Source: DATBMY01 sp036554605 | GTDB taxonomy: Bacteria; Acidobacteriota; Blastocatellia; UBA7656 | Direction of reading: 5' to 3' | NCBI GenBank assembly: GCA_036554605.1 | Contig: DATBMY010000298.1 | Coordinates: 1-25,206 of the forward strand | Length of the DNA stretch: 25,206 nt | In this document: in pieces, positions 14,165 to 22,229 of the stretch | Numbering within the stretch: the stretch's first letter is position 1 | Layout: each line of letters begins with the position of its first letter | Made by a program: the position numbers and the translations under genes | Notes under the pieces: model-generated | Databases searched by the model: none | Told to the model about the DNA's origin: nothing | The model's input: the letters and a program-made list of their open reading frames with translations, nothing else

Positions 14165-16822
14165 TTAAAAACCCTGGTCATCCCGATAGCCGTTCTTACC
14201 CCGTTTGTTTTTCTTTTCCCTCTCCTTCGCCTCTTTCTCTCTCTTCTTCATTTCCTTCTCTAGCTTCTCTCTCGCTTTTTTCGCAGCCTTCTCATCACGT
14301 TCTTCTACTTGTCTGACCTCAGGTCTCGGGATCGGTCGCGACTCGGGTCTTATGACCTGGGGTCTATCGATTCGTCTATTTGCGGGCGTGCGGTCGACTC
14401 TCGGAGGCAGCCCGCTCTCAGGCTCAACCATCCTCGGGGTAGTCGGCGTGGTCTCGGTCGTAGACTCACCTTCCTGAGCGGCGTCCTTCGCCTTATCGGC
14501 GGTCTCGTCCTCAGCCCGCGTCAGCGCTTCTTCTTCCTGCGCCTTGCGAATACGGTTTTCGGTCGCCTGTCTCTTCTGAGCGATCTCGCGGTCCATCTGT
14601 GGAGGATTCTTCGGGAATTCGTCGTCAGGCTTTCCCTTCATGAACGCGTCCATGAAGTTTATCCACATAGGGAGCGCCGCAACCGAGCCGGCCTCCTTGT
14701 TGCCGAGCGATTTCTTCGATCCCGGGTAGCCTATCCAGACTCCGGCGGTGTATGAGGGCGTATAGCCTATAAACCAGGCATCGGTGAAATCGTTCACGGT
14801 GCCGGTCTTTCCGCAGATGTACCTCTGGGCAAGTTCCTTTCTGGAATTAATCGAGCCCGCGGTGCCGCCCGTCACTACGCTCCGCATAATGCTCTGCATC
14901 TGCCATGCGACATAAGGCGACAAAACTCTCTCTTCCTGCGGCTCCCATTTCTGGCGAACATTGCCATCGGCATCCGTTACATCTCTGATCAGGTGCGGCT
15001 TGACGCGCTCGCCGAGGTTCGAGAATACGGAGTATGCGCTTACCATATCTAGCAACGGCTCTTCTGTCGCGCCGAGCGCCGATGGTAGAACGCGCTTCAT
15101 TGGATTCGGCAGCCCGAACCGCTTCACCATCTCCGCGCCCTTTTGAACACCAACTATCGAAAGCAGCCGTACCGCCGCCACATTGATCGATTGCTGGAGA
15201 GCTCCCCTGAGCGTTATCGCCCCCCCACCCGACGAACCGTCATAGTTCGAAGGCGACCAGCCAGTGACCGGATCGACGAACGCCCCCGCGCTTATGACCG
15301 TGTCGGGCGTAAACCCTTCTTCCACGGCCGCCGCATATATAAACGGCTTGAAAGTCGAGCCGGTCTGCCGCTCGGCCTGCGTTGCATTATTAAACTTGCG
15401 AGTAGAAAAATCGTACCCGCCCACCATCGCTTTTATATCGCCAGTTCTCGATTCAATGCAGACCAGCGCGCCGTCGACGGCCGGAACCTGATCGAGGCTG
15501 ACGTCAAGCGTCTTCTTCTCGTTATCCACCTTGAGGAGCTTGAACACCGCAAGGTCGCCACGCTTGAGAAGTTTTGCGGGTGTTCCTCCGGCCCACTTCG
15601 TGCCGGCCTCCGTAAGCGTCGCTTTATAATCGCCAAATCTCACCTGCGCTTCGCCCGGGCTGATCTCGGTGACCAGCCCGAAGATGTATTCACCCTGCAA
15701 GTAATCGCCCATCCAGTCCGGGTGCTGGTAATGCGACAGGTCGTTGGCCATCTTCTGTTCGAGCACGTTGATGAGCTTGCCCCGCCATTTCTTGCCATGG
15801 CGGTCTTCATAAGCGTGCAAGCCTTTTCGCACGGCGCGCAACCCCTCGCGCTGCGCGGTGACGTCAATCGTCGTGTAAATGTTCATCCCGCCAGTGTGTA
15901 TCTCCTGAGTGCCGAACTTCTCCTCGCACTCCTGGCGGACCTCTTCGACAAAATGGCCGTATATAGAATTGTTGTTCGTCTGCTGAGGGTTTACGTTGAG
16001 GTTTATTTTCGTCTGCTTCGCCCGGTCGTACTCTTCTTCTGTTATGTAGCCGGTCTCCATCATTCGATAGAGCACGATGTTGCGGCGCTCGGTCGCCGTC
16101 CTCAGATCGCGAGTTGGCGAGTAGAGGCTCGGGGCCTGCGGCAGCCCGGCAAGCAAAGCGCACTCATCAAGCGTAAGGTCCTTTAGTGATTTTGAGAAGT
16201 AATACTGCGAAGCGGCCTCGAACCCGTATGAGCCGCCGCCCAGAAACATCTGGTTGCAATACATCTCCATTATCTGCTCTTTGGTGAAGTATCGCTCGAT
16301 TTGAAGCGCGAGAAGAATCTCTTTAGCTTTGCGGGTGTAAGTCTTTTCGGGCGTCAGAAAGAGGGCGCGAGCGAGCTGTTGCGTCAGGGTCGAAGCGCCT
16401 TCGGCCTTGCGCCCCTTGGTGACGTTCTTGAAAACGGCCATAACCATGCGAATCGGATCTACGCCGATGTGCTGGAAGAACCTGTCGTCTTCAATGGCCC
16501 AGATAGCGTTCTTGAGCGTATCGGGAATCTGGTCGTAAGTAACGGGAAGTCGCCGCTCCAAAGAGAACTCTCCGATGACCGTTTTTCCGTCGTCGGCCAG
16601 CACGCGAGTGACCAGACTCGGCCGGTAATTGGCCATCGCCGCCACCTCGCGCGCCTCGCTCGTCATGCTCGCCTGGAACGCGACCGTAGCGCCAAACATC
16701 ACCCCGGCAATTATCGAAAGAGCGGTCAGCGATAAGAACGTATAACGGCGAAAGAAATCCTGAAGCCACGTTGAAGACGGATTTCTTATAAAGCCGACGC
16801 TCTCTCTTTTATTGAATAACAT
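14165..16822 (-). CDS. Class A penicillin-binding protein (PBP1A-type, GT51 + transpeptidase)
   Basis: This bifunctional enzyme polymerises glycan strands from lipid II and cross-links the peptides at the outer face of the inner membrane. The 885-residue protein has one N-terminal membrane segment (about 28-50). The GT51 domain contains the catalytic Glu of AIEDDRFFQHIGVDP (E111) and GASTLTQQLAR. A linker/OB-like region lies at about 315-445. The transpeptidase motifs are SxxK (S489-K492, GSTFKP), SxN (S545-I-N547) and KTG (672-674). About 150 C-terminal residues form a low-complexity tail rich first in Asp/Glu/Thr/Pro, then Arg/Pro, then Lys/Glu. The ATG at 16822 has GAGGGG at 16833-16828. 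It follows the AI-2E permease and precedes the HEAT-repeat gene. Confidence 0.95.
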   Translation of the reverse strand: MLFNKRESVGFIRNPSSTWLQDFFRRYTFLSLTALSIIAGVMFGATVAFQASMTSEAREVAAMANYRPSLVTRVLADDGKTVIGEFSLERRLPVTYDQIPDTLKNAIWAIEDDRFFQHIGVDPIRMVMAVFKNVTKGRKAEGASTLTQQLARALFLTPEKTYTRKAKEILLALQIERYFTKEQIMEMYCNQMFLGGGSYGFEAASQYYFSKSLKDLTLDECALLAGLPQAPSLYSPTRDLRTATERRNIVLYRMMETGYITEEEYDRAKQTKINLNVNPQQTNNNSIYGHFVEEVRQECEEKFGTQEIHTGGMNIYTTIDVTAQREGLRAVRKGLHAYEDRHGKKWRGKLINVLEQKMANDLSHYQHPDWMGDYLQGEYIFGLVTEISPGEAQVRFGDYKATLTEAGTKWAGGTPAKLLKRGDLAVFKLLKVDNEKKTLDVSLDQVPAVDGALVCIESRTGDIKAMVGGYDFSTRKFNNATQAERQTGSTFKPFIYAAAVEEGFTPDTVISAGAFVDPVTGWSPSNYDGSSGGGAITLRGALQQSINVAAVRLLSIVGVQKGAEMVKRFGLPNPMKRVLPSALGATEEPLLDMVSAYSVFSNLGERVKPHLIRDVTDADGNVRQKWEPQEERVLSPYVAWQMQSIMRSVVTGGTAGSINSRKELAQRYICGKTGTVNDFTDAWFIGYTPSYTAGVWIGYPGSKKSLGNKEAGSVAALPMWINFMDAFMKGKPDDEFPKNPPQMDREIAQKRQATENRIRKAQEEEALTRAEDETADKAKDAAQEGESTTETTPTTPRMVEPESGLPPRVDRTPANRRIDRPQVIRPESRPIPRPEVRQVEERDEKAAKKAREKLEKEMKKREKEAKEREKKNKRGKNGYRDDQGF

Positions 16823-16881
16823 AATGGCCCCTCGCTGGTCAGGTTAACGTTTCAGTATGTGAGCTTCGACCCTCAACTAAG

Positions 16882-16909
16882 GTTACAGCAGCCTCGCTTC
16901 CCTTGTAAA
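16882..16909 (-). promoter_or_regulatory. Possible promoter for the class A PBP gene
   Basis: On the minus strand TTTACA (16909-16904) and TGTAAC (16887-16882) are separated by 16 bp in the 136-bp gap upstream of the PBP gene. The -35 matches consensus in five of six positions, the -10 in four. The start would be near 16875, about 50 nt before the coding region. Confidence 0.4.
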
Positions 16910-16958
16910 GCATTGCGTTTGATGCCCGTATCTCACCCATGGTTGGCTTGGCTACCTG

Positions 16959-18101
16959 CTAGGTTGATGATGATTCGACCGGCTGCTGCGAGGATTGACC
17001 CTCAGGCGCTATCTCGCCCGCCTCGTCCTCTACCTGTGCGCCATCGAGCCAGGACCGCGCTTCATCACGAAGCAGGGCAAGCAGCGTTATCGTCACAGCC
17101 ATAATGACCGGCCCGATAAATAATCCGAGGAAGCCAAAGACCGTAACGCCGCCAAACACAGCGAAAAAGATCAATAATGTATGCATCTGCACTCGACCCG
17201 CCATAAGCAACGGCCTCAACACGTTGTCGACGGAGCCGACCACCGCGGCTCCCCACCCGACAAGCAGAATCGCCTGCACATAATGGCCCGTGGCTAGCAG
17301 GTATAACGCGGCCGGTACCCACACGATGGCGGTGCCGACCAGCGGCAGCAGAGCAAAAAATGCTGCTACGACAGCCCAGAGCAGGGCCGAAGGGATTCCA
17401 AAAAGCCAGAGCGCAAGCCCTATGAGCGTGCCCTGTACCGAGGCTACGACCAGGCCGCCATAAACGGTCCCGATGATCGTATTCTCAATCCCGCTGAAGA
17501 GTCGCTCGATCTGCTCGCGCGTGAGAGGGAGAATCGCGGCAATACGGCGACGCAAGGTCTGGCCCTCCCTGAAAATAAAAAAGAGCGTGAAAAGTGTGAT
17601 GGCCATGTTGACCAGGAATGAGAATAGCCCGCCGATGAGAAGCTGAATCTCTTCAGCCACAAATGAGCTTATCTGGCCGAGCCGACTCACGATCTCTTCC
17701 CGCGGATTGAACTTCGATACATCGATGTATTGGCCCGCCCATCCGAGCGGTCGCTCAAGCAGCTGGTTTATTAGAGCGGTGAATCCTCCGCTTTCGACCG
17801 CCTCCTGTTGTACCAGCGTGACCAGGTTCCTAAGCTCGTTGGCAATAGCCACCACCAGCAGGATTGCGGGCACAATTATCACGAACATCACGAGTAAGGT
17901 CGACAGAAGCGCGGCCAGGCTCGGTTTGCGAATCACCATCTTGACCCGGCGGTGCGCGGGGAAAAAGACAATCGCAATCACGAGCGCTGAAAGCAATGGC
18001 TTGAGAAAAGGTCTGAAGAGTAGAAAACAGAGGTATAGCGCAAAGATCGAGACAAGAGAGAGAAAGATCAGCGTGGCGCGTTTCCTTACATTAGCAGACA
18101 A
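16959..18101 (-). CDS. AI-2E family membrane permease (PF01594 type)
   Basis: This is a polytopic inner-membrane protein of the AI-2E/PerM/YdiK family. Members have been linked to autoinducer-2 or ion export, but the substrate of most, including this one, is unknown. The 380-residue protein has two N-terminal hydrophobic helices, another pair around 60-90, a central amphipathic domain (about 90-150), and four or more C-terminal helices. The family hallmark is the stretch SVDNVLRPLLMAG followed by a Gly-rich helix containing FGFLGLFIGPV. The last 40 residues are acidic and soluble. The TTG start at 18101 is supported by a promoter at 18135-18163 that leaves only about 27 nt of leader with GGCGGA in it. 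The class A PBP follows 136 bp downstream. Confidence 0.88.
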   Translation of the reverse strand: MSANVRKRATLIFLSLVSIFALYLCFLLFRPFLKPLLSALVIAIVFFPAHRRVKMVIRKPSLAALLSTLLVMFVIIVPAILLVVAIANELRNLVTLVQQEAVESGGFTALINQLLERPLGWAGQYIDVSKFNPREEIVSRLGQISSFVAEEIQLLIGGLFSFLVNMAITLFTLFFIFREGQTLRRRIAAILPLTREQIERLFSGIENTIIGTVYGGLVVASVQGTLIGLALWLFGIPSALLWAVVAAFFALLPLVGTAIVWVPAALYLLATGHYVQAILLVGWGAAVVGSVDNVLRPLLMAGRVQMHTLLIFFAVFGGVTVFGFLGLFIGPVIMAVTITLLALLRDEARSWLDGAQVEDEAGEIAPEGQSSQQPVESSST

Positions 18102-18134
18102 GTGGCAGTTTCCGCCTTTTCCAGAAGATGCCCT

Positions 18135-18163
18135 AATCTACTATTAGCGACCCGGCCAGTCAA
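18135..18163 (-). promoter_or_regulatory. Sigma-70 promoter for the AI-2E permease
   Basis: On the minus strand TTGACT (18163-18158) and TAGATT (18140-18135) are spaced by 17 bp, with a predicted start near 18128. This fits the TTG start codon at 18101 and argues against a start further upstream. Confidence 0.65.
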
Positions 18164-18214
18164 CGCTGAGTAGGGTCCTGAAATAGTGTTGATGCGATGA
18201 TGTCAGGCCCTATT

Positions 18215-18244
18215 GCCCGGCCGGGCAGCCAGCGTGAGCTGCCC
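18215..18244 (-). other. Overlapping GC-rich palindrome and hairpin after topA
   Basis: The palindrome GCCCGGCCGGGC (18215-18226) shares its GGGC with a second hairpin, GGGCAGC (18223-18229) with GCTGCCC (18238-18244) and an 8-nt loop. They lie about 30-60 bp beyond the topA stop and could form alternative structures in the topA 3' RNA. There is no T-run, so this is not a standard intrinsic terminator. The rest of the topA to permease gap holds only the permease promoter. Confidence 0.4.
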
Positions 18245-18271
18245 TTCCAGGCTATCCATATGAAAAATGCT

Positions 18272-20794
18272 TCAGGCCGGGATGCGCGACGGCTGGCGGC
18301 GTTCCTCGTTCGGAGAGGTGCCGGGGATCAATTCTTTATACTTGCACCCTTCTTCGCGGCAGATCAGGTGACGCGTGCCGTCCTTGCTCACCTTCTCGAC
18401 CACGAACCGCGCCCCGCACCTGGGACAGGACTGCGCAACCGGCTTGTCCCACAATGTGAAGTTACACTTCGGATAGTTTGAGCAGCCGTAAAAGATCTTA
18501 CCCCGCTTCGTCTTTCGAACTATTATCTCGCCTCCGTCCTCTGGGCAGGCGACGCCCGTAGTCTCCTGTTTTATGTATTTGCACTCGGGGTAGTTTGAAC
18601 AGGCGGTGAAGGGACCGAAGCGCCCTTCCTTGACCACCAGGTGCTTCCCGCAATTCGGACATAACTCTTCAAGCACGATATCGGCCTTGGCGACCTTGCC
18701 GCCCTTTTGTATCTTGCGCGTCGTCTTGCAATCGGGATAGCCGGTACAGGCCATGAACTGACCGAAACGGCCGCGCTTCATCGCCATAGGCCTGCCGCAG
18801 TTTTCGCATGTCTCTTCGCCCGCCTCGGCATGCGCCTCTTCGCTCAGCTCGTCGTGGACTTTCGGGATGTCGCGCGTGGTCTTGCAATCGGGATAGTTCG
18901 TGCAAGCGAGAAATTCACCGTAGCGACCCCATTTCTTCGCCATCTTCGAGCCGCAGTTCTCGCACTCTTCGTCGGTCAATATCTCTTGCCGCTTTATGTC
19001 GCGCATGTTGACTTTTGCGTGCTCGAGATCGCGGGTGAATTTCTCGTAGAATTCCGACAGCGCTTCCGTCCAGCGCATTTTCCCTTCTTCGATCTCATCA
19101 AGCTCCTCTTCCATGTGCGCCGTATATTCGACGTTGAAGAGGTCGTCAAAGCTCTCGACCAGCAGGTCGTTGACAATCATACCGAGCTCGGTCGGATAGA
19201 ACCGGCCCTCCTTCCGGGCGGCGTACTCCCGGTCCTGTATGACAGTCATGATCGAAGCATAGGTCGATGGACGGCCAATCCCCTTCTCTTCCAGAGTCTT
19301 GACAAGCGTCGCCTCGGTGTAACGCGGCGGCGGCTCGGTGAAATGCTGCTCCGGCGAGATGCCGTTGAGCCTCAGGCGCTCACCCTGCTCGACCGCGGGC
19401 AGCTTGCGCGCCGCCTCATCATCCTCTTCATCTCTCTCGTCCTTCCCTTCTTCATAGACCGCCAGAAAACCATTGAATTTCACGACCGACCCGCTCGCGC
19501 GGAAGAGGTATCGCTCACCCGCCTTTATGTCGATCGTCGTCTGGTCGAGCAGGGCCGGCATCATCTGCGAGGCCACGAACCGCTGCCAGATCAGCTTGTA
19601 TAACGCCAGCTCATCCTTGCTCAGGTAACGCGCCATCGCATCGGGAGTGCGCCCCGCCGCGGTCGGCCTGATGGCTTCGTGCGCGTCCTGCGCGTCTTTC
19701 TTAGACCGGTAGTAGATCGCTTTTTCGGGAAGATACCCTTCACCGAATTGCGAGCTTATCAGCTCGCGCACTTCTATGAGCGCCGCGTCGGCAACGCGGG
19801 TCGAGTCTGTCCTCATATAGGTGATGAGGCCGACCGCGCCCTCTTCGCCTATCTCGATCCCTTCATAAAGCCGCTGCGCAATCTGCATGGTCTTCTTGAC
19901 CGGGAAGCGCAGCTTGCGCGACGCCTCTTGCTGCAGCTTTGAGGTTATAAACGGCGGGACCGGATTTCGCTTCTTCTCTTTTGTCGTAACCGAAGAGACG
20001 ACGAATTGCTGCCGCTCGATGTCGGCGACTATATCTTTCGCCTGCGCCTCTTCTCTTATGTGAACTTCATTTTTCTTTACCCCATAATCGGCCACTTCAT
20101 CATTAATCAGAGAGGGGTTGAAGTCTGTCGTCTTCACCGTCTTTTCATCGATGCGCAACAGCCTTGCATCGAAAGCAGGTGGGAGATTGGCCGATAGATT
20201 AGCCGTAACGGTCCAGTATTCGGTAGGGATAAATGCCAGTATCTCGCGCTCGCGCTCTACGACGAGCCTGAGCGCAACCGATTGAACTCGCCCGGCCGAC
20301 AGCCCCCTGCGCACCTTGTCCCATAGCAGCGGGCTAACCTGATACCCTACTATGCGGTCAAGCAAGCGGCGGGCCTGCTGCGCGCTGACGAGGTTTTCGT
20401 CAATGTCGGTCGGGTGCTTGAAAGATTCTTGTATGGCGTTCTTGGTGATCTCGTTAAAGAGGACGCGCTTGACGGTCTTGCGGCTCTTGCCGCGCCCCTC
20501 TAGCTCTTCCTTTATGTGCCACCCGATTGCCTCTCCTTCGCGGTCAGGGTCGGTTGCCACAAAGATGGTTTCCGCGTCTTTGGCGGCGCTCTTTAATTCT
20601 CTTATGACCTTTTCTTTGCCGGGTATCGTCTCGTAGGTCGGAGCGAATTCGTTTTCGAAATCTATTCCTATCCCCTTCTTTGGAAGATCTTTAATGTGAC
20701 CCACGCTTGCCATGACCTTGTAGCCAGAGCCGAGGTATTTGTTAATCGTTTTAGCTTTCGATGGTGATTCAACTACAACAAGTGATTTTGCCAT
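18272..20794 (-). CDS. topA: DNA topoisomerase I (type IA)
   Basis: TopA relaxes negatively supercoiled DNA by transient single-strand cleavage. The 840-residue protein has the Toprim domain, with E9 in VVESPSKAKTI and the metal site DPDREGE (82-88). In the cleavage domain the catalytic tyrosine is Y326 in LITYMRTDSTRV. AQQARRLLDRIVGY (138-151) and GLSAGRVQSVALRLV are further family marks. The C-terminus carries five zinc-ribbon units beginning at C611, C663, C712, C750 and C790. The fourth starts CPED instead of CxxC and so lacks one Cys. The last residues are a short disordered tail. The ATG at 20794 has a weak ribosome site but a strong promoter about 65 nt upstream. It lies downstream of dprA on the same strand, a frequent pairing. 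Confidence 0.97.
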   Translation of the reverse strand: MAKSLVVVESPSKAKTINKYLGSGYKVMASVGHIKDLPKKGIGIDFENEFAPTYETIPGKEKVIRELKSAAKDAETIFVATDPDREGEAIGWHIKEELEGRGKSRKTVKRVLFNEITKNAIQESFKHPTDIDENLVSAQQARRLLDRIVGYQVSPLLWDKVRRGLSAGRVQSVALRLVVEREREILAFIPTEYWTVTANLSANLPPAFDARLLRIDEKTVKTTDFNPSLINDEVADYGVKKNEVHIREEAQAKDIVADIERQQFVVSSVTTKEKKRNPVPPFITSKLQQEASRKLRFPVKKTMQIAQRLYEGIEIGEEGAVGLITYMRTDSTRVADAALIEVRELISSQFGEGYLPEKAIYYRSKKDAQDAHEAIRPTAAGRTPDAMARYLSKDELALYKLIWQRFVASQMMPALLDQTTIDIKAGERYLFRASGSVVKFNGFLAVYEEGKDERDEEDDEAARKLPAVEQGERLRLNGISPEQHFTEPPPRYTEATLVKTLEEKGIGRPSTYASIMTVIQDREYAARKEGRFYPTELGMIVNDLLVESFDDLFNVEYTAHMEEELDEIEEGKMRWTEALSEFYEKFTRDLEHAKVNMRDIKRQEILTDEECENCGSKMAKKWGRYGEFLACTNYPDCKTTRDIPKVHDELSEEAHAEAGEETCENCGRPMAMKRGRFGQFMACTGYPDCKTTRKIQKGGKVAKADIVLEELCPNCGKHLVVKEGRFGPFTACSNYPECKYIKQETTGVACPEDGGEIIVRKTKRGKIFYGCSNYPKCNFTLWDKPVAQSCPRCGARFVVEKVSKDGTRHLICREEGCKYKELIPGTSPNEERRQPSRIPA

Positions 20795-20865
20795 ATCAAA
20801 ATTTCCCGCCAGAGCAATAAAGCCCGATATACATGCAACGATTGAATGCCGCCGTCAAATAACCG

Positions 20866-20894
20866 ATGCTACAGTTGGTCGCTTAACGTGTCAA
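20866..20894 (-). promoter_or_regulatory. Sigma-70 promoter for topA, bracketed by an inverted repeat
   Basis: On the minus strand a perfect TTGACA (20894-20889) and TAGCAT (20871-20866) are spaced by 17 bp, with a predicted start near 20859. The same segment is flanked by CGATGCT (20864-20870) and AGCATCG (20894-20900), a perfect 7-bp inverted repeat whose arms coincide with the -10 and the edge of the -35. Confidence 0.7.
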
Positions 20895-20942
20895 GCATCG
20901 CCAATTTCGCCCGTTCTCTAAAATGACTCAACCCCTGCCTCA

Positions 20943-22079
20943 TCAAAGCTTTCGCACAAAGCTCTTTCCGGGAAGCTGTTTTATGCGGTCGAGCATCTCC
21001 AGGCGCAAAAGCGCGCCCATAATCTCGCCCGGTTGAAGTCTCGACCGGGTGATTAGAGAGTCTATATGAGTCGGTTCATCCGGCCTGAGCCGGGACAGGA
21101 TTTGGCGCTCGCTTTCCGAGAGCGTAACTTCATCCATCTCATATTGCTTCTGTTCGAGGGCCGCGCGTTCGGCCGAAAGAATACCGCGCTTGATCTCTAT
21201 GGGGAACTCTTCGACAACATCGCGCCAGGTGTGAACGAGCTTCGCGCCGTCCTTTATAAGAAAATTCGGGCCGAAGCTCTTTGATGAAGTGATGTTGCCG
21301 GGAACGGCGAAAACGTCGCGTCCCTGCTCGTAAGCCATTCGCGCCGTTATGAGCGAGCCGCTTCGCTCCGCGGCCTCGACGACCAGCACCCCCCGAGAGA
21401 TGCCGCTGATGATGCGGTTGCGAAAAGGGAAATTCTGCGATAGCGGAGGAGTTTGCTCGCAAAACTCTGTGATAAGAGCGCCTCGCTCGGCTATCTGCTC
21501 GGCCAGTTTTCGATTCTCTTTCGGATAAACGGCATCGAGCCCGGTTGCCATTACCGCAACCGTTATCCCTCCGCCGTCGAGCGCGCCCTGGTGCGCGGCC
21601 GAATCAATTCCGCGCGCCAGCCCTGATACGATTGTCACGCCTCGCTCCCCAAGGTCGCGAGAGAGCATCTCGGCCACGTTTCGCCCATAGGTCGAGCAGT
21701 GGCGCGAGCCCACTACCGCGATGGGCGGCTGCTCAAGCGCGCGCCCGAGGTCCCCCTTGGCATAGATGACAATGGGCGGGTCGTATATCTCTTTGAGCAA
21801 GGCAGGATAGCGAGCGTCATGAAGGGTGAGGATCTGCCCGCCGCGCCGCTCAGTCTCGTCTATCTGGCGCGCTGCCTCCTCGCGCGTCTCCGAACTCGAT
21901 ATTGCTTCGACCTGTTCGCGCTTCAGGCCCGCTTCCGCGAGCGCCGCCGGTCCGGCCTCGAAGCAAGCCGTGGGCGAGCCGAAGCGGTCTATGAGCGCGG
22001 CCGCCGTGCGCGAGCCAACGCCCGAGACCAGGCTAAGTGCGACCCAATCGACCAGATTTTTTTCAAAGCTAAGAGGCAT
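20943..22079 (-). CDS. dprA: DNA processing protein DprA (Smf)
   Basis: DprA binds incoming single-stranded DNA in the cytoplasm during natural transformation and loads RecA onto it. The 378-residue protein has an N-terminal SAM/helix-hairpin-like region (about 10-55). The Rossmann-type DprA core has VVGSRHCSTYG (122-132), VSGLARGIDSAAH (151-163), NFPFRNRIISG (216-226), AERSGSLITA (237-246) and VFAVPG (256-261). A C-terminal winged helix (about 318-378) is of the DprA_WH type. The length is normal for a three-domain DprA. The ATG at 22079 has a weak ribosome site but its own promoter at 22152-22179. topA follows 148 bp downstream and comM lies upstream on the same strand beyond a small opposite-strand gene. 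Confidence 0.95.
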   Translation of the reverse strand: MPLSFEKNLVDWVALSLVSGVGSRTAAALIDRFGSPTACFEAGPAALAEAGLKREQVEAISSSETREEAARQIDETERRGGQILTLHDARYPALLKEIYDPPIVIYAKGDLGRALEQPPIAVVGSRHCSTYGRNVAEMLSRDLGERGVTIVSGLARGIDSAAHQGALDGGGITVAVMATGLDAVYPKENRKLAEQIAERGALITEFCEQTPPLSQNFPFRNRIISGISRGVLVVEAAERSGSLITARMAYEQGRDVFAVPGNITSSKSFGPNFLIKDGAKLVHTWRDVVEEFPIEIKRGILSAERAALEQKQYEMDEVTLSESERQILSRLRPDEPTHIDSLITRSRLQPGEIMGALLRLEMLDRIKQLPGKSFVRKL

Positions 22080-22151
22080 CGGCTGTCGAGATGCTTACAG
22101 ATTATCAGCAACGGCGTCCGAGGGATGATGCTCCTAAACTTGAGCCGCCCG

Positions 22152-22179
22152 ATTCTACCGCTTTTGTCTTAATAGTCAA
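22152..22179 (-). promoter_or_regulatory. Sigma-70 promoter for dprA
   Basis: On the minus strand TTGACT (22179-22174) and TAGAAT (22157-22152) are spaced by 16 bp. Transcription would start near 22145 and leave about 65 nt of leader. It lies back to back with the promoter of the 84-residue gene, the two -35 boxes being 12 bp apart. Confidence 0.65.
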
Positions 22180-22191
22180 GCAAAGTCTGAG

Positions 22192-22220
22192 TTGAACCTC
22201 AAAATGGCCGCCTGTAGAAT
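22192..22220 (+). promoter_or_regulatory. Sigma-70 promoter for the 84-residue gene
   Basis: TTGAAC (22192-22197) and TAGAAT (22215-22220) are spaced by 17 bp on the plus strand. The predicted start is near 22227, only about three bases before the ATG at 22230, so the mRNA would be nearly leaderless. Confidence 0.6.
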
Positions 22221-22229
22221 CGAATCTCC

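Noticed and set aside
15143..16186. 347-codon open frame on the plus strand antisense to the class A PBP gene
   Set aside because: It lies wholly within a gene with full catalytic motifs, has no ribosome site or recognisable domain, and its composition is the mirror of the PBP codons. It is a shadow frame of GC-rich coding DNA.
18707..19603. 298-codon open frame antisense to topA
   Set aside because: It is entirely inside topA, opposite conserved zinc ribbons and catalytic-core sequence, with no independent signal.
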